DNA of 64,000 nt, from positions 9,493,501 through 9,557,500 of the forward strand of contig NZ_CP127173.1 in assembly GCF_030264295.1 (NCBI RefSeq), read 5' to 3'. Shown piece after piece: positions 52,007 to 59,511 of the stretch; position 1 is the first letter of the stretch, and every line of letters starts with the position of its first letter. The notes under the pieces are model-generated. The model was not told the origin of the DNA. It worked only from the letters and a program-made list of their open reading frames with translations, and made no database searches. The translations under genes were made by a program, and so were the position numbers. This DNA is from Amycolatopsis nalaikhensis. GTDB lineage: Bacteria > Actinomycetota > Actinomycetes > Mycobacteriales > Pseudonocardiaceae.

Positions 52007-52519
52007 ATGGGCAGTGAACATCGCGTCGGAGGCAAGGTCATCACCTTCGGCGAAAACGTGAACACCGACGTCATCATCCCCGGCCGCTACCTCGTGAGCA
52101 TCGACCCGGCGGAACTCGCCGAGCACGCTTTCGAGCCGCTGGGGCCGGAAACGCAACAGCGGCTGCGGGCCAGCGAGGTCGTCGTCGCCGGCCGCAACTT
52201 CGGCTGCGGCAGCGCGCGCGAGCAGGCGGCGACGTGCCTGATCGGCGCGGGGATCAAGGCGGTCGTCGCGGCCTCCTTCTCCCGCGTGTTCTTCCGCAAC
52301 GCGATCAACACCGGGCTCGTCGCGGTCGAGTCGCCCGCCGCGGCGGAAGCGGCGGCCGACGGCGGCGAGCTGTGGGTCGACTACGACGCGGGCACGGTCG
52401 AGACGGGCGGGCAGACCTTCCCGTTCAGCCCGTACCCGCCCGTGCTGCGGGAGATCATGGCCGACGGGGGCCTGATCCCGCACCTGATGGCGAGCTTCGC
52501 GGCGGGAGGAACGAAATGA
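52007..52519 (+). CDS. Aconitase-superfamily small (swivel) subunit, LeuD-like
   Basis: 170 residues. GRNFGCGSAREQAA is the intact substrate-binding loop of LeuD/aconitase swivel domains, and VNTDVIIPGRY the usual start. Start overlaps nothing; the large subunit starts at its stop (ATGA). Together they would form a canonical dehydratase/isomerase working on a 2- or 3-hydroxy acid. Confidence 0.88.
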   Translation: MGSEHRVGGKVITFGENVNTDVIIPGRYLVSIDPAELAEHAFEPLGPETQQRLRASEVVVAGRNFGCGSAREQAATCLIGAGIKAVVAASFSRVFFRNAINTGLVAVESPAAAEAAADGGELWVDYDAGTVETGGQTFPFSPYPPVLREIMADGGLIPHLMASFAAGGTK

Positions 52520-53796
52520 CCGGCAAGACCTTCGCGCAGAAGGCGATCGAGCGCGCGTCCGCGGTGACGGACCTCGCGCCCGGGCAGATCGTCGACGCGT
52601 ACCCGGACCTGTACATGAGCCACACCGCGAGCTGGCGGTGCATCCGGACGCTGGAGAAGATGGGCGTCGAGAAGCTCTTCGACGTCGACCGCGTGGCGAT
52701 GGTGATGGACCACCTCTCCCCCGCGATGAACGCGAAGACGGCCGCCGACCACGCGCTGTGCCGCGAGTTCGCGAAGAAGATGGGCGTGAAGAACTTCTTC
52801 GACGTCGACAGCGGGATCGCGCACATCGTCCTGATGGAGCACGGGCTCGTGCGGCCCGGGCAGTTCATCATCGGCACCGACTCGCACTCGACCATCTACG
52901 GCGCGCTGGGTGCCTTCGGCACCGGCGTCGGGTTCAGCGAGATCACCGCCGCGTGGGTCACCGGCAAGCTGTGGGTCAAGGTGCCCGAGTCGGTCCGCGT
53001 GGTCATCGACGGCGACCTCGCCCCCGGCGTGTACGCCAAGGACGTCATGCTCAAGCTCATCGGCGACCTCGGCGCCGACGGGCTCACCTACGACTCGGCC
53101 GAGTTCTCCGGCTCCTACGTCGCGGGCATGTCCGTGTCGGAACGCATGACGTTCTGCAACCTGGCCATGGAGATGGGTGCCAAGAACGCCTACGTGGCCC
53201 CGGACGCCACCACGCTCGCCTACCTGGACGAGGCCGGAGTGCCCCGCGACGAGCTGGACATCCTGCTGCCGGACGAAGACGCGGCCTACCGCGCGACGGT
53301 GACCCTCGACGGCCCGACGCTGGCCCCGCAGATCGCCGTGCCGCACACCGTGGACAACGTCGTCGGCGTCGGCGAGGTCGCCGGGACGAAGCTCGACCAG
53401 GTGTTCATCGGCTCGTGCGCCAACGCCAAGTACGACGACCTCGTGATCGCGGCCGACGTGCTCGCCGGCCACCGTGTCGCACCGGGTCTCCGGCTCATCG
53501 TGACGCCCGCGTCGGCGAAGATCATGGCGAAGGCGGCGGAAAACGGCGTGCTGACGAAGCTCATCAACGCGGGGGCGATGATCACGAACCCGGGCTGCGG
53601 CGCGTGCGCGGGCAACGGCGGCGCGATGGCCGACGGCGAAACCACGCTGTCGACGGCCAACCGCAACTTCCAGGGCCGCATGGGCAGCTACGACGCGAAG
53701 ATCTTCCTGTCGAGCCCGGCGACGGCCGCGGCCTCGGCGATCCGCGGGGTCATCACCGACCCGCGCGAGGTCGTCGCGACGGCGGTGGTCGCGTGA
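52516..53796 (+). CDS. Aconitase-superfamily large subunit, LeuC-like, with intact Fe-S ligands
   Basis: 426 residues. The three 4Fe-4S ligands are Cys301 (FIGSCANAK) and Cys361 and Cys364 (NPGCGAC). GTDSHSTIYGALGAFGTGVG and the NRNFQGRMG end are typical. It acts as a hydro-lyase or isomerase with the LeuD-like partner. It differs from housekeeping LeuC by context (catabolic operon, no leuB nearby). Substrate not determined. Confidence 0.9.
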   Translation: MTGKTFAQKAIERASAVTDLAPGQIVDAYPDLYMSHTASWRCIRTLEKMGVEKLFDVDRVAMVMDHLSPAMNAKTAADHALCREFAKKMGVKNFFDVDSGIAHIVLMEHGLVRPGQFIIGTDSHSTIYGALGAFGTGVGFSEITAAWVTGKLWVKVPESVRVVIDGDLAPGVYAKDVMLKLIGDLGADGLTYDSAEFSGSYVAGMSVSERMTFCNLAMEMGAKNAYVAPDATTLAYLDEAGVPRDELDILLPDEDAAYRATVTLDGPTLAPQIAVPHTVDNVVGVGEVAGTKLDQVFIGSCANAKYDDLVIAADVLAGHRVAPGLRLIVTPASAKIMAKAAENGVLTKLINAGAMITNPGCGACAGNGGAMADGETTLSTANRNFQGRMGSYDAKIFLSSPATAAASAIRGVITDPREVVATAVVA

Positions 53797-55040
53797 ACCT
53801 CGTCGAGAAGATCCTCGCCCGCGCGAGCGGCCGTGAATCGGTGGAACCGGGCGAGATCGTCGTCGCGAAGGTCGACCGGCTGATCATGCACGACCTGTCC
53901 GGGTACTTGACGTCGCAGGTGTACGAGAAGCGGGTCAACGTGCCCATCCCGGACCCCGAGCGGGCCGTCATGGTGTTCGACCACCACTTCGCCCCGCCCA
54001 CCGAGCAGCAGGCGAACGTGCTGCGGCACAACCGGGAGTGGGCCCGCAAGCACGGGCTCACGCTGTACGACTGCGGCAACGGCAACCTGCACCACGCGGT
54101 CGTCCGCAATGGACACATCAAGCCGGGCATGATCGTGGTGGGGTCCGACAGCCACACTCCCGTGCACGGCACGCTGGGCGCGCTCGCCGTGGCGCTGGGC
54201 AACGACTCGCACGCCGGAACCGTGCTGCCGTACGGGAAAGCCTGGTTCAAGGTGCCCGAGACGACCCGGGTGCACCTCGAGGGCACGCCGAAGCCGGGCG
54301 TCACGCCGCGCGACGTCGCGCTGTGGCTCGTCGGCCGCATCGGCGAGGGCGAGCTGAACTACCGGGCCGTCGAGTTCGGCGGGCCGTACGTGCGCGGACT
54401 GTCCTTTTGGGACCGCTGGCTGTTCCCGTTGCTGTGCGTGGACCTCGGGGCGAAGTGCAGTTTCGTCGAGCCGGACGAGGTGACCGAGGCGTTCGTGCGG
54501 ACGCTGCCGGGCGGCGGAGGAGACCTCCTGGTGCGCGGCGACGGCGAAGAGGCGGCGCAGGTGTTGCGTTTCGACGTCGGCGAGGTGGACCCGCAGGTCG
54601 CGTGCCCGCCGACCGTCGGCAACGTCAAGCCGGTCACCGAGGTCGCGGGCACGCCGGTCCAGTACGCCGAACTGGGTGGCCACGGCGGCGGCCGGTTGGC
54701 GGACTTCCGCGCGGCCGCCGAGGTCCTGGCCGGGCGCCGGGTTCACCCTGACGTCCGGTTCCACCTCGTGCCGTCCAGCCGCGAGGTGTTCGCCGAGGCG
54801 GCGCGGGAAGGGCTCGTGCTCGCGCTGCACGAGGCGGGGGCGACGTGGTTCCCGCCCAGCACGGGCTCGAACCAGGCCTACAACATGGGCGCGCTGGCCT
54901 CGGACGAGGCGATGATCTCCACGCACGCCCGCAACTTCCCCGGCCGCAACGGGAGTCCCGACGCGGCGATGTACCTGGCGTCGTCGGAGACCGTCGCCGC
55001 GTCGGCCGTGGCGGGCGTCATCGCAGGGAGGACCGCGTGA
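53793..55040 (+). CDS. Aconitase-superfamily large subunit lacking all Fe-S cysteine ligands
   Basis: 415 residues, GTG start coupled to the preceding stop. The fold is clear (MVFDHHFAPPTEQQAN, GSDSHTPVHGTLGALAVALG, STHARNFPGRNGS). Where the first ligand (GSC) should be it has YAELGGHGGG (291-300), and where the CxxC pair should be FPPSTGSNQAYN (353-364). So no 4Fe-4S cluster can be held in the usual way. Length is normal and the frame is open, so it is maintained, not decaying. It could be a cofactor-free isomerase or hydratase, or a partner that modifies the intact complex (inference). Confidence 0.85.
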   Translation: MNLVEKILARASGRESVEPGEIVVAKVDRLIMHDLSGYLTSQVYEKRVNVPIPDPERAVMVFDHHFAPPTEQQANVLRHNREWARKHGLTLYDCGNGNLHHAVVRNGHIKPGMIVVGSDSHTPVHGTLGALAVALGNDSHAGTVLPYGKAWFKVPETTRVHLEGTPKPGVTPRDVALWLVGRIGEGELNYRAVEFGGPYVRGLSFWDRWLFPLLCVDLGAKCSFVEPDEVTEAFVRTLPGGGGDLLVRGDGEEAAQVLRFDVGEVDPQVACPPTVGNVKPVTEVAGTPVQYAELGGHGGGRLADFRAAAEVLAGRRVHPDVRFHLVPSSREVFAEAAREGLVLALHEAGATWFPPSTGSNQAYNMGALASDEAMISTHARNFPGRNGSPDAAMYLASSETVAASAVAGVIAGRTA

Positions 55041-55534
55041 AGTTCGAAGGCCGCTGCTGGCGGTTCGGGGACAACATCCCGACCGACCGGCTCGTGAAGA
55101 CGCAGTACGTGTTCGAACCCATGGACGTGCTGGTGCAGCACGTGCTCGAGGACCTGAACCCGGAGTTCCCGAAGAAGGTGCAGCCGGGCGACATCGTGTT
55201 CGCGGGCAAGCACTTCGGGCAGTCGTCGGGCCGCGCGATCGCCACGAAGGCGTTGCAGGCGACCGGGATCGGCTGTGTGGTGGCGGAGACGTTCGCGCGG
55301 ACGTTCTACCGCAACTGCTTCGAGATCGGCCTGCCCGCGCTGGAGATCGGGCTCAACCCGGACCTGGCGGACGACGGCGACCGGGTGCGCGTCGACCTCA
55401 CCACCGGCGAGTTCACCAACCTCACCACGGGCACGCGCGTGCGCGGCGCGGCGGCCGATCCGTTCCTGGTCGAGATGCTCGACGCGGGCGGGTTGATCGC
55501 CTTCGCGAAGAAGCGGCCGGAGGTGTTCCAGTAG
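55037..55534 (+). CDS. LeuD-like small subunit with altered substrate loop
   Basis: 165 residues, GTG start coupled to the preceding stop. The swivel-domain start (FGDNIPTDRLVKT) is kept. The loop normally GxNFGCGSSRE reads GKHFGQSSGRAIATKAL, so the Cys-Gly is gone and the Ser/Arg order changed. It co-varies with the Fe-S-less large subunit, indicating the pair evolved together. Last gene of the operon. Confidence 0.84.
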   Translation: MKFEGRCWRFGDNIPTDRLVKTQYVFEPMDVLVQHVLEDLNPEFPKKVQPGDIVFAGKHFGQSSGRAIATKALQATGIGCVVAETFARTFYRNCFEIGLPALEIGLNPDLADDGDRVRVDLTTGEFTNLTTGTRVRGAAADPFLVEMLDAGGLIAFAKKRPEVFQ

Positions 55535-55550
55535 GACGGAGTCCCGCCGG

Positions 55551-55814
55551 TCAGCCCGCCGACATGCGCAGGATCGCGATCCCGCGCATGTCGAGCGTGG
55601 CCCCGGCGGGAACTTCGGCGTACCGCAGCAGGACCTGGTCGCAGCCGGGGCACCGCGCGATGTAGCCCATCGGGGCGCCGTACACCGCCGCCGTCGCGAG
55701 GCGGTCGGTCCGGCCGCAGCCGGCGCACACCGCCGTCGCGCTCGTGACGTCGGCGGTGAACACGCTGCTCAGTGGGCCCGCCAGGACGTTCCCGTCGATG
55801 TGTGCGTCCGTCAT
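55551..55814 (-). CDS. DUF6510-like small zinc-ribbon protein
   Basis: 87 residues. Two Cys pairs, CAGC (30-33) and CPGC (55-58), make a zinc ribbon; LDMRGIAIL ends it. It is the last gene of an operon with a Moco oxidoreductase and a flavin reductase, a set I have seen in other actinomycetes. Role unknown, perhaps cofactor insertion or electron transfer. No signal peptide. Confidence 0.7.
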   Translation of the reverse strand: MTDAHIDGNVLAGPLSSVFTADVTSATAVCAGCGRTDRLATAAVYGAPMGYIARCPGCDQVLLRYAEVPAGATLDMRGIAILRMSAG

Positions 55815-55815
55815 T

Positions 55816-56547
55816 TCACCCTCCGCTCGCTCCGAACCGCTCCGCGCGCACGCGGCCGGGGTCGTGCCCGGCGTCGACCAGCAACCCGGTGACCGTCTCG
55901 ACGAACGGCGTCGGCCCGCACACGTAGCAGGTCGGCGCGTCGTCCGCGGGCAGCCCGTACGCCTTCAGGTCGGCCGCGTCGATCCGGTGCGGTGCGCGCT
56001 CGACGCCGTCCGGTGCTTCCCGCGTGTACAGGACGACCCGCTCCGGGCCGCTCAGTTCGTCGGCGAAGTAGACGTCCGCGGGGGTCCGGGCCGAGTAGAG
56101 CAGCCGGAAGGGCGGCGCGGTCGCCGGGCGGGCCCGCACCATCGCCATCAGCGGGGCGACCCCGGAACCGCCACCGATCAGCAGCACCGGCTCGGGCTGC
56201 TCGGGCCGCCACACGAACCAGCCGCCGAGCGGGCCGAGCACCTCGACGACGTCGCCGACTTCGATGTCGCGCACGAGGTAGGGCGAGACTTCCCCGTCGG
56301 GGACCAGCTGGACGGTCACCTCGATGAACTCGCCGTCGGCGGGCGCGGACAGCGAGTAGCTGCGCTGCGCGGTGTAGCCGTCCTCGGCGGTGAGCCGGAT
56401 GTCGACGTGCTGCCCGGCGAGGTGACCCGGCCAGTCCGGCACAGCGAACCGGAGGGTGCGCGCGGTAGCCGTCTCGTCGCGGGTCTCGACGAGCCGGGCG
56501 GTGAGGCGGCGACGGCCTAGTCGCCGTCGTAGCGTTGTTCCCGCCAC
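55816..56547 (-). CDS. FAD/NAD(P)-binding ferredoxin-reductase-family protein
   Basis: 243 residues from a GTG at 56547 inside the end of the upstream gene (GGAG 4 nt before it). FAD motif RSYSLSAP, NAD motif LIGGGSGVAPLMAM, end YVCGPTPFVE. There is no ferredoxin domain, so electrons must pass to another protein, probably the Moco oxidoreductase. The start overlaps the Moco gene by 31 bp, indicating tight coupling. Confidence 0.85.
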   Translation of the reverse strand: MAGTTLRRRLGRRRLTARLVETRDETATARTLRFAVPDWPGHLAGQHVDIRLTAEDGYTAQRSYSLSAPADGEFIEVTVQLVPDGEVSPYLVRDIEVGDVVEVLGPLGGWFVWRPEQPEPVLLIGGGSGVAPLMAMVRARPATAPPFRLLYSARTPADVYFADELSGPERVVLYTREAPDGVERAPHRIDAADLKAYGLPADDAPTCYVCGPTPFVETVTGLLVDAGHDPGRVRAERFGASGG

Positions 56548-57113
56548 GGGTCTCCGTAGTTGTGGTAGCCGAGCTCTTCCCAGAACCCGGGCTCGTCGTC
56601 GGGCAGCAGCTCCAGGCCGCTGACCCACTTGGCGGACTTCCAGAAGTACAGGTGCGGCACGAGCAGCCGCGCGGGGCCACCGTGCACCGGTTCGAGGGGC
56701 TCGCCGTCGAACTCGTAGGCGATCCACGCCTTGCCGTCGAGCAGGTCCTCCAAGGGGAGGTTCGTGGTGTAACCGCCGGAGCTGTGCACCATCGCGTAGT
56801 CGGCGGCGGTCTCGACGTCGGCCAGCAGCACGTCGAGCGACACGCCGCGCCAGGTCGTGCCGAGCTTCGACCAGCGGGTCACGCAGTGGATGTCGACGGT
56901 CGGCTCTTCGGCGGGCAGCGCCATCAGGTCGGCCCAGCTCCACGACGTCCGCTCGCCGGCTTCCGTGGTGACCGTGAACGACCAGTCCTCGGTCGTCACC
57001 GGCGGGGTCGGCCCCGCCGAGAGGACGGGGAAGTCGTCGGTGAGGTACTGACCCGGCGGAAGGCCGGCGTCGCGCTCGCGCCGCCCCTGGAACCCCCGGC
57101 TGAACACGGCCAA
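56517..57113 (-). CDS. Molybdopterin-dependent oxidoreductase, sulphite oxidase/YedY-like
   Basis: 198 residues, a single oxidoreductase molybdopterin domain. The Mo-ligand Cys is in VDIHCVTRWSK (about 77), with the TTNLPLEDLL and VHGGPARLLVPHLYFWKS family motifs. No Tat signal or membrane helix, so it seems cytoplasmic, unlike YedY/MsrP. With its flavin reductase partner it may reduce or oxidise a sulphoxide, sulphite or related compound. First gene of the three-gene operon. Confidence 0.87.
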   Translation of the reverse strand: MAVFSRGFQGRRERDAGLPPGQYLTDDFPVLSAGPTPPVTTEDWSFTVTTEAGERTSWSWADLMALPAEEPTVDIHCVTRWSKLGTTWRGVSLDVLLADVETAADYAMVHSSGGYTTNLPLEDLLDGKAWIAYEFDGEPLEPVHGGPARLLVPHLYFWKSAKWVSGLELLPDDEPGFWEELGYHNYGDPWREQRYDGD

Positions 57114-57168
57114 GGCACTCCCCTCTCGTCGGCGCTCACCCTAACCCGCCGCGGGCCCGCGACAGGTG

Positions 57169-57183
57169 TCAGCCTGATTTATA
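57169..57183 (-). promoter_or_regulatory. LysR-type operator, site 1 (LysR promoter)
   Basis: Minus-strand TATAAATCAGGCTGA, with palindromic core TCAG-N-CTGA, 8 bp before the LysR GTG. 13 of 15 bases match the site at 58132-58146. Confidence 0.6.
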
Positions 57184-57191
57184 GTTCGATC

Positions 57192-58136
57192 GTGGCGAGG
57201 CACTCGGCGGTGCACCTGGCGAACCTGGACCTCAACCTGCTGGTGGTCCTGCGCGAGCTGCTCGGCGAGCGGAACGTCACCCGCGCGGCGGCCCGGCTCG
57301 GCGTGTCGCAGCCCGCGGCCAGTGCCGCGCTCGCCCGGTTGCGGCGGCACTTCGGCGACGAGCTGCTCGTCCGGTCCGGCAACGGCTACGTGCTGTCCGC
57401 GCTGGCCACGCAGCTGGCCGACCAGGTCGAAGCGGTGTGCACCGGCGCGGAGCGGCTCTTCGGCACCGGCCACGACTTCGACCCTGGCACGTCCGCCCGG
57501 GAGTTCACCCTGGTCATGGCGGACTACACGATCGAGGTGCTCGGCTCCCGGCTGTCCGCCTTGCTCGCGGACCAGGCGCCGGACGTCCAGCTGCACGTCC
57601 GGCTGGTCCGGGAGGCCTTCGCCAGCGACATCACCGACACGATCCGGCTGATCGACGGCATGGTCGCACCCCCGGTCAGCCGGTTCGAGCTGCCCGACGT
57701 GCGGTCGGTCGCGTTGTTCACCGACCGCTGGGTCTGCGTCGTCGACGCAGCGAACCCGTCGGTGCGAGGTGACGAACTGAGCCTTGAGCAGCTCGCCGCG
57801 CTACCGTGGGTCGCGCCCTTTCAGCCGGACCGCGGGTTCCCGCCCGCCGCGCCGATGGGCCGCCAGCTCGCGCTCTTCGGCATCCAGCCGCGCATCCGGG
57901 TCCGCGTCGAGAGCTACCAGGCCGTGCCCCACTTCGTCGCGGGCACCGACCGCGTCGCGCTGCTGCAGGAACGCCTCGCGACGCGCGTCGCCGACCGGCT
58001 CGGCCTGCGGATCCTGCCCTGTCCCGGTGATCCGGAACCGATCGTCGAGCGGTTCTGGTGGCACGCCGGGTACGACGGCGACCCGGCCCACCGCTGGCTC
58101 CGGACCGTGCTGACCGACCTCGCCCGCCAGCTATAA
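57192..58136 (+). CDS. LysR-family regulator
   Basis: 314 residues from a GTG. HTH about 15-45 (NVTRAAARLGVSQPAASAAL), then the NodD-type effector domain. It reads toward and ends 71 bp before the FAD oxidoreductase operon, unlike the usual divergent layout. Two copies of a TCAGNCTGA motif, one before itself and one before that operon, support autoregulation plus activation. Confidence 0.89.
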   Translation: MARHSAVHLANLDLNLLVVLRELLGERNVTRAAARLGVSQPAASAALARLRRHFGDELLVRSGNGYVLSALATQLADQVEAVCTGAERLFGTGHDFDPGTSAREFTLVMADYTIEVLGSRLSALLADQAPDVQLHVRLVREAFASDITDTIRLIDGMVAPPVSRFELPDVRSVALFTDRWVCVVDAANPSVRGDELSLEQLAALPWVAPFQPDRGFPPAAPMGRQLALFGIQPRIRVRVESYQAVPHFVAGTDRVALLQERLATRVADRLGLRILPCPGDPEPIVERFWWHAGYDGDPAHRWLRTVLTDLARQL

Positions 58137-58146
58137 CTCAGCCTGA
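58132..58146 (+). promoter_or_regulatory. LysR-type operator, site 2 (FAD oxidoreductase promoter)
   Basis: TATAACTCAGCCTGA overlaps the LysR stop and lies 61 bp upstream of the FAD oxidoreductase start, the usual LysR activation site distance. Compare 57169-57183. Confidence 0.6.
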
Positions 58147-58207
58147 TACCTCCGCAGCGCGATTCTCTATTTCCGGGGGCGCGGGCGCCCAACCTAGCGT
58201 GTGAGCC

Positions 58208-59497
58208 ATGCCGCACCCCCTCACCGAGCTGAAGGTCCACACCGTCCGCAAGCCCGCCGGTTCCGCCGCCCACCAGGTCTCCGCCGACGTCTGCGTCGTC
58301 GGCGCCGGGATCGCCGGGCTGTCCGCGGCCATCGAATCCGCCCGGCTCGGCCGCGACGTCGTGCTCGTCGACGCGCTGCCGGTGCTCGGCGGCCAGATGG
58401 TCAACTCGCTCATCGGGTTGTTCTGCGGCGTCTTCGGCAACGCCCCGGAGTACCGCCAGCTGACGCACGGGATCTTCGACGACATCTTCCGCGACCTGGG
58501 CGCCACGGGTGACCTGTTCCGGCAGCGGCGGCACACGCTCACCGTCGGCTACGACGAAGTGGTGCTCGGCCGGTGGGTCGAAGACACCGTGCGGGAGCAC
58601 GGAATCCGGGTGATCACCGGCGCGGCCATCACCGGCGTTGTCCGCGGTGGCGACCGCATCGAGTCGGTCACCTTCGCCACCCGCTACGGCGCCGTGGACG
58701 TCGACGCCACCGGTTTCGTCGACGCGAGTGGGGACGCTTCCCTGATCTGGGAGGCGGGTCTGCCGTGCCGCCTGCCGGAGCGCGAGATCTACGGCTCGCA
58801 GCAGCTCGTTGTCGAGCACGTCGCCGAGGAGGCCTCGCCCGAGCCGGACGAGCTGGCCGAGCGCGTCGGCGCGAAAGCCGAACAGTACGGCCTGCGCCGT
58901 CGTGACGGGCTCGCCTTCCACTTCCCCGGCCGGGGCACCGCGGTGCTCAACATGACGCACATCGAGGCGCCCCTGGAACCGATCGCCGCGGCCCAAGCCC
59001 AGCTGGAAGGCAAGGCCCAGGCCGACCGGGTGGTGGCGTTCCTGCGCGCGGAGTTCCCGGAGGCGTTCGGGCGCATCCGCGTCCGGGCGTACGGACTGCC
59101 CGGCCGGCGGCAAACCCGCTGGGCGCAAGGGAAGCACCAGCTGACCCTCGACGAGGTGCGCGCCGGGACCCGCTTCCCCGACGCCGTCGCGCGGACCGCC
59201 TGGCCGGTGGAACTGCACGACAGCCCCGAAGGCTACGTGTGGGAGACGTTCGAGCCCGACCACGTGCACTACGTCCCGTTGCGCTCGATGACGCCCCCGG
59301 ACGTCCACAACGTCCTGGTCGCCGGGCGCTGCATCGACGGTGACGCGGCCGCGCTGTCGAGCGTGCGCGTGATGGGCCCGTGCGGAGCGATGGGCATGGC
59401 CGCCGCGCACGCGCTGGACATGGCCGGGAAGGACAGCGTGCACGACATCGACCACGGCGAGCTCGCCACCCGCCTGGTCCGCAACCTCGAGTCCTGA
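58208..59497 (+). CDS. FAD-dependent oxidoreductase (FAD_oxidored family)
   Basis: 429 residues. Rossmann FAD motif VVGAGIAGLSAAIESARLG (about 30-48) with VDALPVLGGQM, and the C-terminal LVAGRCIDGDAAALSSVRVM stretch of the FAD_oxidored (PF12831-like) family, which oxidises sugars, acids or alpha-hydroxy compounds. Cys near GLFCGVFG (75-82) is conserved in that family and may matter. First gene of the operon, followed 14 bp downstream by the IlvD/EDD gene. Confidence 0.84.
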   Translation: MPHPLTELKVHTVRKPAGSAAHQVSADVCVVGAGIAGLSAAIESARLGRDVVLVDALPVLGGQMVNSLIGLFCGVFGNAPEYRQLTHGIFDDIFRDLGATGDLFRQRRHTLTVGYDEVVLGRWVEDTVREHGIRVITGAAITGVVRGGDRIESVTFATRYGAVDVDATGFVDASGDASLIWEAGLPCRLPEREIYGSQQLVVEHVAEEASPEPDELAERVGAKAEQYGLRRRDGLAFHFPGRGTAVLNMTHIEAPLEPIAAAQAQLEGKAQADRVVAFLRAEFPEAFGRIRVRAYGLPGRRQTRWAQGKHQLTLDEVRAGTRFPDAVARTAWPVELHDSPEGYVWETFEPDHVHYVPLRSMTPPDVHNVLVAGRCIDGDAAALSSVRVMGPCGAMGMAAAHALDMAGKDSVHDIDHGELATRLVRNLES

Positions 59498-59511
59498 ACG
59501 GAGGAAAAGCG

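Noticed and set aside
52007..53796. Housekeeping leuCD
   Set aside because: No leuB or leuA nearby, subunit order is small then large, and it sits in a catabolic operon with an importer.
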